From positions 3,690,095 to 3,754,094 of the forward strand of contig NW_009799102.1 in the NCBI RefSeq assembly GCF_000213175.1: 64,000 bases of DNA, given 5' to 3'. This DNA is from Neurospora tetrasperma FGSC 2508 (Eukaryota > Ascomycota > Sordariomycetes > Sordariales > Sordariaceae). Of the stretch, positions 1 to 11,589 are shown piece after piece (within the stretch, counting starts at the first letter, position 1; every line of letters begins with the position of its first letter). The notes under the pieces are model-generated. The model did not search any database. It was given only the letters and a program-made list of their open reading frames with translations, and was not told the DNA's origin. A program made the position numbers and the translations under genes.

Positions 1-378
1 ACACAAATCTCATTTCTTTTCGCTGCTGCCTATTTGCATCCGTTTCGTTTAGAAAGTATTTCTATTCACGCCGGCGATGTTTACATTATTCCGTATTCTT
101 TTTCACACCCTCCTCGTCTGAACTATTTTTGGCTTCATTTCATGCCTCTCTTGTCTCACATCGCGATATTTACACGAAGGTCCAGTAACCCAAATTTTGT
201 TTAAATTGTTTTTGAGGTTGCCACTGCCGTATGTGGACAGTGATTACTGAGTGTCTCCCACGTCCTTGCTCTCTTTTTCCGGCTGGCCAACAACGCGCGA
301 CATTGGCCGACCTAAGATCCAAGCACGATTCTAGCGTTGAACTGCCCTTCATGGTTGCGCAAGTTGACAAACATAAAC
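1..378. other. Intergenic, left edge
   Basis: No gene is supported. Short open frames on both strands lack recognisable domains and run through the 5S gene next to them. The region is ordinary mixed-composition DNA. Confidence 0.6.
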
Positions 379-497
379 ACATACGACCATACCCACTGGA
401 AAACTCGGGATCCCGTCCGCTCTCCCATAGATAAGCCAGTGAGGGCCAGACTAGTAGTTGGGTCGGTGACGACCAGCGAATCCCTGGTGTTGTATGT
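379..497 (+). rRNA. 5S ribosomal RNA, dispersed copy 1
   Basis: This 119-nt sequence begins ACATACGACCATACCC and ends GGTGTTGTATGT, the complementary 5' and 3' arms of helix I. The internal TAGTAGTTGGGTCGGTGACG block matches the fungal 5S loop region, including the pol III box C area. A short T-run follows directly, as expected for a pol III terminator. It encodes the 5S RNA of the large ribosomal subunit. Single dispersed 5S genes, rather than tandem arrays or copies inside the rDNA repeat, are typical of Neurospora and its relatives. A second copy lies at 17124-17242 and differs by one base (G399 here, A17144 there). Confidence 0.96.
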
Positions 498-1261
498 TTT
501 TTCGCTCCACTTTCCTTTTTGCTGATTATTCCGATTTTCTGCATAGTCTTTTCTTTGATGTATGTGCCGGAGGCGGTTGCTTCCCTTTTTGATATGGAGC
601 GAGGCTACAAGTGTGATTCAGATCTGATATTCCTGTTTTTCCTCTCTTTCGGCAATTCTAGTGATTTATATAGTAACCTCGCTGGTACCTCCCCCTCTCT
701 CTGTGAAGTTCAGGACTGAGAATCACCTAACGATAATGACTCCATCTGCCCTTTGAGCAATAATGGGAACTGTTACCACAGGGCCATGACACTCCTCAAA
801 CCCCGGCCGCTTCAACCCGAACACTGCCGCCAACAGCGATGGTGGCCACAACTCGAAAATATTAGGAGTCAGAAGTGCTGAGATGCTTGGTTGGATCGCC
901 TGACTCTCGAGGGATCATGATGTCTACTAAGGCGCTGGAGAGGAGGATGTACTGTTAGCTGATACGGGGGCGTGAAAGTGAAGGAGTAGCTTTGAGAATG
1001 AGGAAATGGCAAGCATGATGCGAGGTATTAGGGCACGAAACCCAAGGTAGGTTGGGTACCTATCCAATGCGCAAAAGTGGAGGAGGTACCTTACGTACAA
1101 GCTGAGATTATGTTCTCGATCTGTCGTGACTGGGTTATTGAGTCTTTGAGGTTCTTTCTCCTTTCCGCCCATGACTTTCTGTGAACATCGTGCTTCAAAC
1201 GGCCCTTTTCTTCTCCCCGCGAGATATTGGAGCTTCATCCTGAACTCATCGCCACCACTAC
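498..1261. other. Intergenic between 5S and monooxygenase relic
   Basis: No gene is supported. It starts with the T-run after the 5S gene and ends at the 3' end of the monooxygenase relic. Minus-strand open frames here show no family motif. Confidence 0.55.
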
Positions 1262-2700
1262 TCAGTGGGACCATGTACGAACATCTTCCTCCTCGAAGTC
1301 CACATTGGGAGTTCGTCTGCTCAATAGAGGACTGTTGCCGCTGATTCGTTCCCACCAGTGCGCATCAATACACGCTTGCCGGGAAGCAAACACCGCCGGG
1401 CGCGCTCTGGCAATCACCAAGCCCTCGTATCTGTCAATGGCATTCCGCAACTCCGCAGTCGTATCTTCCAGGTGCGGTAGTACCTGTTGCGTAATCTCGA
1501 GTACGTCCAAGATGGCATGGTTCGCCCCCTCACCACGATCTAGACGCAGGCGTTAGGTTAGTCGCTTTTACTTCCCCAAGAAAGACGACAAACTCACACA
1601 TGGCCATGGGATGCAAGGCATCTCCTACAAGCGCCACTCGACCTGTACTTCGCAGACCCTTTGGTGGTGCCCAGTCCGTCAGCTCGAGACGTTTTACTTC
1701 AATGCCTGCAGGAGCATTACAGACGAGTGATTTGAAGGGCTCGCTCCATGATTCAGCAAACGTCTTGAGAAGCCCCAGTTTCTCATCATTGGTATCGGGA
1801 ACCGGGACGGGTGACGATCGCCCAAGCACGCCGCTGCGGATGGGCCACGAGACGACAACTTGGACAGTATACTTATCCGTCCGCTTATCGGGGTAGTTCC
1901 CGGGCGCATCGAGGACTAGAGGTATTCTCATGTCAACACCTCACCCGAGACACCTCACTGGCGGAATCTGGAATGCGTTCTTACCGCTGATGTAAACATA
2001 CGACCTTGTCGCAGGACAACTCCCTTGTAGGAAAAACGGATCAAGCATCCTAACCGGCTCAATCTCTTCCTTTGAGCAGTCGAGTCCGACGCCCATTACT
2101 CTCACTGGAATCTGGTACCTCGGATACTGCTCCTCCGGGAACAAAGCCCGGCGAATCACTGAGTTGGCACCATCGCAAGCCACAAGAAGAGTCCCTGAGG
2201 TTGATGTCCCATCGTCAAACGTCACGGTGACAGAGTCCCCTCGGTTATCGACCTGGGTGACGCTCTTATCCCACTACAACCCCATTCAGTCCGGTTAGCA
2301 TCATTGCACACTACTGACAATGATCGCATCTGCTTAGCAACGTAACTCGAGAAGCACCAGCCTTCACCTCGACACCCACTCCGAGCAACTCCCTCAATCT
2401 TCTCCTCCCTTACCCTTACCCTGCTGTACTCTTCCACTTCTGGCACAGAAGCCTTCAATTCCCCTGTGCTCAAATCATAAAAGGGGAAAGTTCCCGTTCG
2501 GCCATCTTAAACAGCTTTCCTATCGACGTATGTCTTTGGCAATCGCTGCACCAGTTTCCCAGGCAGGAGTGAGCGCAGAGTGTCCAAGGACTAGAGAAGG
2601 GCCAAGTCTCAACCCAGGTTTTCCTTCTTGTCTCACTTGGCTCGCGGCTGACCAATATGCTTTCAGTGCGTTCGCAATCTGGTTATTCTATAGAAGGCTG
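1262..2700 (-). pseudogene. FAD-dependent (UbiH/salicylate-hydroxylase-type) monooxygenase, 5'-truncated and disrupted
   Basis: Reading right to left, the middle and C-terminal parts of an aromatic-hydroxylase-like flavoprotein are clear. There is a DDGTS...LLVACDGANSVIRRAL block (the DG motif), then a conserved PVRVMGVGLDCS block, then GRVALVGDALHPMAM (the GD motif that binds the FAD ribityl chain). Good introns remain, for example a GTAAGA...CTCTAG intron near 1920-1990 that joins YVYIS to a LDAPGNYPDKR segment, and a GTGAGT...TCTAG intron near 1547-1595. The 5' part is broken. An in-frame TAA lies at 2507-2509 inside an otherwise conserved KTYVDRKAV-DGRTGTFPLYDL stretch, and a frame change occurs near 2400. 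The N-terminal GxGxxG FAD-binding region is missing because the neighbouring transporter ends at 2718. A TAG at 2591-2593 might instead be an intron acceptor. I call it a pseudogene; sequencing error could explain part of the damage but not the missing N-terminus. Confidence 0.72.
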
Positions 2701-2717
2701 CTCCTGAACAGACCACA

Positions 2718-4609
2718 TCAGTCATCAGTCCGTTGGTCCCTAGATGCGACCCCTTCTTCTACTTCTGTCCCTCTCAACATCGGCACACCTTCCTCTTCTT
2801 CGTCACTCTCCGTCCTACTTTCCCTCATACCCCCAACCATCTCCAAATCTGCACCCTCCTGTCCACCCCTCACCCCTTCCTTTTCTGCACCCGTCTCCTT
2901 CCCCAAAACAGCCCACAACGCACTCCCAACAATGAGGCCACACCCCACCACACTCCACCCACTCATCGTCCGTCCAAACACCCACTTATCAAACCCCGCC
3001 GCGAATAGCATCTGCGTATAAATCATGGCCGTCGCGCGATTCGACTTCGTTGCTCCCTTCGTCATCGTCACCCGTTGGTCCCTTCTCCTTTCACCTTCAC
3101 CCCCACTTTCACCACCCCCCTTTCCATCCCCATCTTTATCACGTCCCGGCCCAGCCCCCAACCCAGACGTCAACAAAAACTGCATTACAAACCCGGCAAC
3201 TCCTAACCCTATCAACAAACCCCATTGATAAAACCCTCTGGGTAGCCCCCATCGAATAGCGGGTACCAGATCCGTGGCCTCCTGTCCGATGCCGAGTAAA
3301 GGGCAGAGAAGTAAAGCTAGGAGGGAGACAAAGGTGCACCATAGGCTGAAGTAGTTGACGGAGATTAAAGGGTGGGTGGACGGCCCAAGGGCGCGGATGG
3401 TGGTGTAGGCTGCGGATGCGCCGAGGACGCTGAGCAGGGCGGAGGCGATGCCTAGGAGGCGGAGGGAGGGGGGGATGTCGTCGGTGATATTATTGGTGGC
3501 GGGTGAAGCGGGGGAGGTGAGGTTGGTGGCGTTGGTATTGGGATCAAAAGAGGGTGGGACAGTTGTTGGTGTGGAGGAGGAGGAGGATGAGGAGAACAAA
3601 AAGGAAATAGGGCGAGCGATGAGGACGACGCCTGCCAAGGCGACGAAGCTGGCTATTTGCTCCTTTTTGGTGAAGGGGTCTTTGAGAAGCAGGTGGGAGA
3701 GGTAGCCTGAGAGGGAGGGAGCCAAGAAGGTGATGACTGTTGCTTCGGCGATGGGGAGGTAGAGCATGGAGTACCAGAGGGGGAAGATGCCGAACTGTTT
3801 ATCTCTTGTCAGTTTCATTCACTTTCGGAGTCATAGTTCACAAGACTTTCTTTCAACCTCTTTTCACCCGACATTCACCTGCTTTCATGCCCCAACAATG
3901 CCCATGATACGTACGAAGAGGGCACCAAAAAGAGCTTAAAAAAAAGAAAGAAAAAACCACTCACAAACCCAGTAACACCCCGCAAAACCAACAACCACCG
4001 CACCTCCCTCCTCCCCCACGGCGCAAACTCGACCTTTTTCCAGTGCATGTAAAGAAGCGAGAGGAGGCTAGTCAGGAACATTCGAGCAAAGAGGATCTGG
4101 AAGGGGTGCATTCCTGCTTTTCCTTCTTCTTCTCCTTCCCCTTCCCCTTCGCCAGAAAGTTCGAGAAGCCGAGCAGAGAGGTTCATCAAGGCCCCAAAGA
4201 GCTGGGCGATGGCTACTTGGAAGAGAGGCCGATTGCGATGGAGGAAGTTGATGATTCGTGATTTTGGGTTGGATGGGTTGGGGCCATTGGGGCTATGTTG
4301 GAAGGACCTTGAGGGTGACGGGGAGCGGGAGAGGGTCCGGCGGATGTGTTGGAATGAAGGGGAGAGGAGTTCGTGCTCGGAGAAGGGGGAGGTGGTTAGG
4401 GAGCGGAGGGCGGAGGGGTGGAGGGTTGAGAGGTCGGGGATGGTGAGGTTGTTGTGACTTTTGGCGGGCCCCGGGGCCTTGTCGATGGAGTCCGGGGAGA
4501 TGGAGGATGATGACAATGAAGATGATGGAGAGATCATGGCGTAGGAGTCTTCGCCATCGTAAGGGATGATGTCCGTTTTGGAGTCGGGGAGGTTATCGTA
4601 GTGGGACAT
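2718..4609 (-). CDS. EamA/DMT-family membrane transporter (SLC35G1-like)
   Basis: Two exons give about 573 aa: 4609-3965 and 3794-2718. They are joined by a 170-nt intron with donor GTGAGT, a CTGAC branch site and acceptor CAG, phase 0, reading through ...LRGVTGF|FGIFPLWYS. Residues 1-130 are a Ser/Pro-rich cytosolic tail. About ten hydrophobic segments follow in two EamA repeats. The block RGVTGFFGIFPLWYSMLY and the following EATVITFLAPSLSGY are characteristic of the SLC35G branch. A short GEGEGEGEEEG loop lies between helices 1 and 2, and a Gly/Asp-rich loop sits before the last three helices. The family moves small solutes across internal or plasma membranes; the substrate is unknown. The C-terminal tail is acidic. 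The start is the only ATG compatible with the N-terminal tail. The 3' end abuts the monooxygenase relic. Confidence 0.88.
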
Positions 4610-5835
4610 GTTGACTTTAGGCGATCATGGTAGTAGAGGTATACTTGTCGCTGGCTGTACTTTCGCTGATGATGGAGTCCGGAGAGGGGTGAACTGAGCA
4701 ATAAGCAAGGCAAACTTCAGTTTGGTGATAACAAACCGATGGTTGGAAGGATGAACAGTGATCAAGACGTCTAGAATACTGCGATGAACGAAGATAATGA
4801 TCTGCTACTAGACCATCAACAATGTACAAGAACAAAACAAAAGCAATCAATAGAAGGATGGTGTAAAGTTGAAAGGTTGAAATGAAGATTCTGCAGTTTG
4901 ATAGCCAAGGCGAAGAGGTCGAGTCACCTGCGGATATGATAAGTGCACTGGGTCCATGACAACCCTGTGAATGGTGAAGGTATGCAAGGTAGGAGATGTC
5001 GCGTAACGGACGTGCAGAAAGAAACCCCACTTCCACATCTTCTTCAGTAACAAAGTCCAGAGGTCAACCTTGAAATTTCAACCTCTCGTCTTTCATCGTC
5101 TGTAAGCTAATATGAAGCAAGACGGTAGACAAGGTCCGTTTGGGTCAGCCGAGTTGCATCGAAGCGTTATCATTTTCCCAGTGGGATATTGCTCGAGGTA
5201 GACTTGAGTTATTGAAAATGGAGGTACTTAGCCTGGTGATAAACGCGGGCCAATGGCAAGCGGGGATGAGAGAGATTTTACAAGTCCGTTAAGCGGCAAC
5301 CAGGTATGCCGCCACTAACGTTAACACACATAATTCACATGAGGGGAAGGGCATCTAGACCCGGTCGTGGGAAGGTGTGATGTGATGGGGCTGTTGGATG
5401 TCGGCATCATCTTTCCCGAGTCGACGGATGGGTGTGAGGGGGGTGTGTCGCGTGTACAGATGGTGGTTGGTTGTTCGGCTGGTCAATATCCGATGACCAG
5501 CATGGTGAGTTCACTGTAGAATCAAAATGGTGGTTCGTGTAGACATTCTTGGGACTGTTTGAATTCATTCGGTTTAGACAGTATCGAGGGCGCTAAAACA
5601 TCTCGAAAAAAAAAAATTGAAAAAAAAAAAACCTTTAAAAAATAAAAAATAAAAAGCGATATCGGGCAGAGAATGAGAAACGGGAGGAGAGCAGAGGAGG
5701 GGAAATGGACCCCGAAAATAACAACTAATCGAAGGTCATGGCGAGCTGAGCTTGGTATGGCCACGAGTAGAACTCTAACGGATTTCCTCACCATTAGGCT
5801 GCAGCACTGTTAGTGACTGTTAGTGCAAGCTGCTA
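4610..5835. other. Upstream region of the transporter, with A-rich tract
   Basis: No gene is supported. It holds the presumed promoter and 5' leader of the minus-strand transporter. A low-complexity A-rich tract lies at about 5608-5656. Confidence 0.5.
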
Positions 5836-6445
5836 GCCCCCACGCCTCGAGCTTGAGCTACGCCCGCCAAGCTTCACGCAATCCGTCGAAATCCTCCTCC
5901 TTCTCTTTCAAGTCTTCTCGAAACCCCCATTCATCGCAGCAAACAACGTCGCCAAAAGTTTCACGACCAGCAACAGCGCGGACTCGAAATGGGAATTCCC
6001 GATCTGGCAGGAAATATGGCGACTTCCCGCAGCCGCCTTACGTGAGAAAGGCCCGGATGGCGACCACCCCCAAAAGTGTCGATGCGATGTCATCACGGCA
6101 CTCAACGCAGCAGCGGTAGAAGTGAGAACTCTGTTTTCATCGCATATTGCTTTTAATTCGACAAGAAAGCTCGCTTCGACGAACCTCACCTTCATCTCTG
6201 TTCTCAACAAGGAGAAATGGAGCTTGACAGAATTGGGCGAGCGACCTTGGAGATTAGCTTTAGGAATCATATCCAATGATGAAGGACTGGAGTTGACCGC
6301 ACTTATTGATGTTGAGATAGTCAGTGATACCGTTGGGGGTGGGGTGTATCTGGCTTCCTTAGCGAGGTCTGCTAGCAGGATAGGGTCGGCGCCAACAGCA
6401 CAGGGACCGTGGCTTGGGACGGGTATCTTGGAGGCGGCTAGGTAA
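5836..6445 (+). other. Unassigned coding-like open frame (possible exon)
   Basis: One plus-strand frame stays open for about 610 nt, from just after a TAG near 5833 to a TAA at 6443-6445. Codon choice looks like coding DNA. The encoded peptide includes KWEFPIWQEIWRLPAAALRE and, towards the end, ERPWRLALGIISNDEGLE. No ATG is found in this frame, so it could only be an internal or terminal exon. A candidate splice donor (AG|GTAAAC) sits at its very end, so it might continue downstream. I recognise no family. The opposite strand is also open for 549 nt, which weakens the case. Confidence 0.3.
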
Positions 6446-7635
6446 ACTGGAAACACACTACCTACATGGAATGGATTCCTGTTTGTGGGGAAGTGGAAGC
6501 TCGTGATCTTTTGAGGCTAACAAGCAGCAAGCGTGTATCGAAGAAGTTAACGAGTTGTGATGAGAAGATTGAAGTGTCGATCGTTGTGTGGTCTCGATTC
6601 CAGATGCAACTGTGGAATTTATGGAATGCTGCCACTCGCTGGAAGTGGAAGCTTGGACTGGACTACCCCTGCTGTAGTAGCACACTGAGCTCCAGGGTGT
6701 AGCAAAAGTCACCGAGGACACTCGTGCAGATACCAACCTTATACCCGTCAGGATATTATGAAGCTAACTGATCTTGACTTCCATTTGACAAGAATATGTG
6801 CTTGGGAATTTTCGTTCTGATTTACCTACTTTACCAGTATGTGAGGTCGGAACGTGCATCGCAAGAACCGGAAGACATCAGGCGCCGCGCTGTGAGGAGC
6901 CCAGGGGCATTCTCACCCGCTAAAAAAAACAGAACTCGCTCCAACCGGAGCCCACTAACAATTTCCGCTGCGCCGTCCGGTTGCGGTCCCCCCCCCCCCT
7001 TTCTTCTTTTTTTTTTTTAATTTTTATTTTATTTTTATTTTATTTTTATTTTTTTATTTTTTTATTTTTTTTATTTTTTTGTTTTACCAACTTCACCGCT
7101 GTAAAATTGAAGGCATTCGCAACTTAGCCCAACTAATAGTTTCTTCGACACTTGGGATGCTATATGCTAAACGCTCCACAGTTCACAAGTTATCGAAAAA
7201 AACAAACTTCCAGACGCGCAAGGGGAAACTGGTGTGCATCAAGTGGGCGATGGTACCGGGACGCCACAAAACTTACCTACCTGATAACAAGACGAAACCG
7301 ATCTACACGACTTTGACGGGATACATGCTCGTTTGTCGGCGATTTAGCAAACACAATAGCTGGCTTTCTTCTACTCACCTATATTATTCCATCTTCCATT
7401 CCTCTTTCACCCGTCTTCTATTGCCAAAGGCAGAGGCAGTCATAATCTATGTTTTCCGACCTCTCACTACAAAGATCAGGGACATTCTGGTATTTCCGCG
7501 GTAGTTAGCGGTGACTTTAAGGTTGGAGTCTATTTAACATGCGGCCGTTCCTCCAGGTCGTCATCCCATTTGAGTCCTGTTTCCCTCCGGGCCTCAGCAA
7601 TTCATGATCCAAGTTGGATCGCTATTTAACCCAAG
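6446..7635. other. Intergenic with C12 and T-rich low-complexity tract
   Basis: No gene is supported. A C12 homopolymer (6988-6999) is followed at once by a T/TTTTA-rich tract to about 7084. The last part (7520-7635) is the presumed promoter and leader of the gene starting at 7636. Confidence 0.5.
7000..7084. repeat. T-rich (TTTTA)n low-complexity tract
   Basis: An almost pure T tract is interrupted by single A residues at irregular 5 to 8 nt spacing, directly after a C12 run. It is simple sequence with no coding capacity. Confidence 0.85.
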
Positions 7636-8307
7636 ATGGCCCGCCACAACAGAATTACCAGTATATCAACAATCCAAGCTTCACTCTATGAGCTGAGTCA
7701 GCACGTCTTGACAGTGCAGCAAAAGATCCGAGTCCTCAATCAGGAGGTACAGGAGTTGAAGGAGAACAGAGAACAGGAGATTGGGACTTCCAATCTGGAC
7801 TCTATCCCCCCAGCTGCCGCCCATGACGATATGGAGGTAGCCGAGCTCGATGAAATTGAACTGGAGGGAATGGAGCTGGAAAACTTGCAGACAGAACCGG
7901 TCGAGTTGGAAAACGATACCGCCACCCAGTTTTACAGAGTGATGATGGACGCAATTAGCGGGCTCTACGATTGCGTCAGCAGTATCGACATTTCCCCAGA
8001 GTACGTGTGTTCTGCGCTCGTCAGACCGTACAATTTACCTACTTGCGAGCGCATGTTGGAAAGATGGGAGAACTTTAAACGACACGGGGTGGTCGACATC
8101 AAATATTGCTTGTCTGGTATTCTCTACTGGGGCCATGATGATCATGATTCGCCCTTTTCAGGTGTAGCCCTCGGGGAATGTCATTGTATGCCGGATTTAA
8201 GCCGACAAAATGATGTGCCAATCAACCGGAGCACGAGGTGCATTAGGGTGAAGAGAGATGGGAAGAAAGATGGAAAGTTGTGTTTTTCTTTGGGAATTGT
8301 CCTTTGA
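7636..8307 (+). CDS. Uncharacterised coiled-coil protein with Cys motif, paralog A
   Basis: A single-exon gene of 223 aa starts at ATG 7636. Residues 10-50 form a probable coiled coil. Residues 60-95 are strongly acidic and Glu-rich, with repeated ELE/LEN units. The C-terminal 120 residues hold a compact Cys/His-containing module: YCLSGILYWGH at 157-167, then GECHC, then RSTRCIRVKR, and a final GKLCFSLG. The same module ends the protein encoded at 17702-18595, so the two are paralogs with different N-termini. The conserved Cys and His residues could bind a metal, but I see no known zinc-finger spacing and do not recognise the family. It is transcribed towards the repeat-protein gene at 9131. 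Confidence 0.75.
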   Translation: MARHNRITSISTIQASLYELSQHVLTVQQKIRVLNQEVQELKENREQEIGTSNLDSIPPAAAHDDMEVAELDEIELEGMELENLQTEPVELENDTATQFYRVMMDAISGLYDCVSSIDISPEYVCSALVRPYNLPTCERMLERWENFKRHGVVDIKYCLSGILYWGHDDHDSPFSGVALGECHCMPDLSRQNDVPINRSTRCIRVKRDGKKDGKLCFSLGIVL

Positions 8308-9130
8308 CGTTGTCCTGATTTGACGAAGTGGGAGGAAGCGGATGGCATCGCTGCGAAATCACACTTGTTTTCGCACATTCGGTGGAGAAGGGTTAATACC
8401 TCGAGACAGGAAGGAAGAGAGGAGAAAGGATGGATGGATCGATGGAATCAGATTGCAGCAAGGGTGGACGGATTGTCTGGATCAAATGAGAACGAGACAA
8501 TCTTGAGATTACCAGAGCAGCGAATTGATCTGAGCTCGACCTGTCTGGAATTTGGATTGCTCCTTCCTCTTCATTCCTACCACGTTTCTACTTTTCCTCT
8601 CTTTGAGTGTGAGGACTAAACTTCCCATTGCAGGAGCGCATGATCCCGCCATGAAGAGAACTCGTGGTTCCAAAAAACAGAGGGACGAAAATCATCTCGG
8701 AAACTACAAGTCCGTGAATTCAGTTCTGGATGACTTTCCCTGGACTTGTGCATCTCGGCTCGGAGCGGCACTTTGTGCGGATTTCACGCCCCCAGAATTA
8801 TGCAGCCTCCAGTCCACATCACTCAAAGCTGCAAAACACCAAGACACAAAATACTTGCATCGCCAAGGACGTACATGCATTTATTATATTTATTATATTC
8901 TCCTGCGTCCGTAACGGTCCGTCCGGAACCCCAACTGGCGAAGTCAAGAAAATACATACCTGTGCATTAGCATCCCATCCCTAGGTAGACTACATAAACC
9001 CTTTTCCCCCCACGTTCCCTCTCCTTCCCCTCTTTCTCATCGACCCATCAATCTTTACTCTCTCACATTCTGCAACTTGCAAACCATCGATACCACCCAT
9101 TTTGTCCACACCCATCTCGATCACGTCAAC
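8308..9130. other. Intergenic
   Basis: No gene is supported. An AT-rich TTATTATATTTATTATATT stretch at about 8880-8898 lies roughly 240 nt upstream of the next start codon and may belong to its promoter. Small open frames use non-ATG starts. Confidence 0.5.
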
Positions 9131-10228
9131 ATGGGACGCTCCGACGCTAAAGACGATAGGCATACTGCAACGTCGCTGCCTCCACACGGATCCAGATCCG
9201 ACCTCAAGAAATCTCCTGGCAGCGACACAAAGAGCCCGGGCCTAGGTCACGGGCAAACGGTCCACCCCAAGCCCAATTATACAACGCTACCTGATCCAGT
9301 ACACTTTCAGCAGGTAGCACAAGAATTGAAACTTTTTAGCCAGGCTATAAATGAGGTCTCAAGAAGGGAAAAGCTGGGAGATAAGCGGAAGAGGTTCAAG
9401 GAGGCAGAGGAGGAAGCAAAAAAGGAGGAAGAGGATTTCGGTAATGACGAGGTGGACGAGGACTGTGAAGAGGCAGCAGACCATTCGTCCTCTCACGGAT
9501 ATAGCTCCGACTCCGAATCTTCCGACATCATCGCAGACAGCCCATGTTACGGGCACGAAATCCAGGAAGAGTCTTGCGAGATACACGAGCTTACGCTTCA
9601 TGCCGTGATGGCATTGGCTTCTGACGCCGCTGAGCCGACGAGTCGCGGCGATTCCATGTCCGTAATGGTAACGACTAGCACGAAGGATGACACAACAGAA
9701 GTCATCACCATTACGGAGTTGCCTGCCGACTCGGGGGGCGAGGCGAATCCCTCCAACGAAGAAGCATTCGCTGGGGAAAACTGGAGAAACCATCCAGAGC
9801 ATGTCGTGGAATCATACGCTGGACAAGAAGAGGTGAACCTGGTGCCTCCATGGCAGCAGCAAGCGGAAAAGATTGCATATCACCACAAAATGCCTGGCTG
9901 GACTTATCACCATCCCTCACCAGCCTGGTGGGTTGACCATTATCCTCAGGCGGGTTGGAGCTACTACGATCCCTTTCCGATTTGGTCTTACTACAATCCC
10001 GGTCTGGACCAGATCAGTTATTTCTATCCCTCGCCCCATTTGTGTGTTCACAACCCTTCGCAAACGTGGTATTACTACGATCGGGCGATGGGCTGGATTT
10101 ACTGCGATAATGCGCTGGCTTGGAAGTATATGCATCCTGAGCCGTATGAGCTTCGTGGCATGGGCCCGGAGCACCCGCCAGATTGGACTTTTTACCGTTA
10201 TTTTGAGTGTCCGATTTTTAGTCTTTAG
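9131..10228 (+). CDS. Uncharacterised protein with nine C-terminal W-x-Y-x-x-P nonapeptide repeats
   Basis: A single-exon gene of 365 aa starts at ATG 9131 (context CAACATGG). Residues 1-70 are polar with Lys/Ser/Pro. Residues 70-115 are a charged helix with a Glu/Lys-rich run. Residues 115-160 are acidic and Ser-rich. Residues 257-340 are a striking array. Trp, or Ile/Leu in two units, occurs at 257, 267, 276, 285, 295, 304, 313, 322 and 331, and Pro falls five residues later in seven of nine units. Example units are WSYYDPFPI and WSYYNPGLDQ. A final Trp/aromatic tail (DWTFYRYF) closes the protein. There is no signal peptide or membrane segment. Spaced aromatics like these often bind sugars or other repeats, but I do not recognise the family. 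It lies between paralog A and the PNP/NLR pair. Confidence 0.78.
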   Translation: MGRSDAKDDRHTATSLPPHGSRSDLKKSPGSDTKSPGLGHGQTVHPKPNYTTLPDPVHFQQVAQELKLFSQAINEVSRREKLGDKRKRFKEAEEEAKKEEEDFGNDEVDEDCEEAADHSSSHGYSSDSESSDIIADSPCYGHEIQEESCEIHELTLHAVMALASDAAEPTSRGDSMSVMVTTSTKDDTTEVITITELPADSGGEANPSNEEAFAGENWRNHPEHVVESYAGQEEVNLVPPWQQQAEKIAYHHKMPGWTYHHPSPAWWVDHYPQAGWSYYDPFPIWSYYNPGLDQISYFYPSPHLCVHNPSQTWYYYDRAMGWIYCDNALAWKYMHPEPYELRGMGPEHPPDWTFYRYFECPIFSL

Positions 10229-11589
10229 GGAATTTGGTGGAAGATAGGATGGGGCCAAGTCATGTTCGTGGAGGCTCGAAGGAATACCTGCCTTATTCGC
10301 ATCTGTCTGATCTTGGGGGACGCTTTGAGTCCGCGCGAGTATTGTTCTGTTTTGTGCTGATGGCTTTCTGGGGTTACTTTATGTACATTTTGGATTCGGT
10401 ATCGGCCAGCTAGATTTATGTAAAAAAAAAATAGATGGGCACTCGTGGCGAGTTGACTAATGCAAAATCTGCATTTTCTGTCTGGCTTGGAAATGGAAGT
10501 GCACGTGATAGTTAAACTTGGTTGCTTGTAAGTTAACAGAACGGAGGCAGGGAAAGAACGAACAGTCGGTGTCGAAAATCACCAATAATTGGATATAGTA
10601 CAATAATCTCGTATTGTGATGATGTGCTCGTTGCGATTGTTTGGATGGCCGCCCTTTTCATGCTTGTGTCCTTCGTTGACAGCCACTCCATTAACTGCTG
10701 CACTGCGTAGCTGGCACCGATGGATGACTCGCCCTTCTGTTTCTGTCTGACTCCAAATTTGGCATTGGTTCTTTTCTTTCCTTCTTTTCCTTCATCTTCA
10801 GGTTTGCTAGGTCCGACTTGACGGCTTGGAAGTCGGAGTCTAGAGAGAGGAGGAGAAGGAAGCTTTTGCATAGCAGACATCCACTAACAGACATTGCACA
10901 TGAAGCTGTTAGCCTTAACAATGTATTTGGTGGGTCAAATGCATGAACTGTCCATGTCCTCTATTGCTCTGATAGTGTACATGGTATTCTGTGTGAGTGA
11001 ATAGGCTAGTCAAGCTAACGTGCTAACAGACCTTCCAGCGGCCTGTCCACTCTCGCTCGTCCCCCACCTCATCCTCTTCTTCCACCGGAACGAATCCAAA
11101 CTGTCAATTTCTCCCATTGGTTTCAACCACGATCTTCCGTCCTTCCGCTTCAAGTTCATACTTAAACCTACAAGTGGAAACATCAATCCTCTGAGGCGCT
11201 TCCGCTACTCCGATTCCATCTTCCCACACGGAGGCCTCTCAACTTCGGACTCTTCCCTCTTCCCAGCTAGTGTCATCTCCCTCATGGGCCTCGGAACATG
11301 CCTCAAGTTCTCCGGGCCATCTGACTCCGGTCCTGTTCACGGAACCGGCCCTAGTTCCGTCCCTCGGTCCCTGCGACCCCGGCCCCACTGAATTCGAGAC
11401 AGCTATCGTTAACGATCCAGATCCCGCCGGACCGTCCTGGTCTTGATCACGTCTACCTCTACTGCCATGATCGGCATGCCCACCACTATTTACAACTCAA
11501 CACCAAGCGGTCTATGATGACGATAGGAGCAAAGGGCACCTTTGTCTTCACGCTTATGTTATCTGCTGGCCTTCCCTTCCATTGATTAT
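10229..11589. other. Intergenic between repeat protein and PNP_UDP gene
   Basis: No confident gene. An ATG-initiated minus-strand frame of 115 codons (10533-10880) has no recognisable domain and overlaps another open frame. A plus-strand stretch at about 11020-11390 has coding-like composition but no ATG start and no family match. Either could be a relic. Confidence 0.4.
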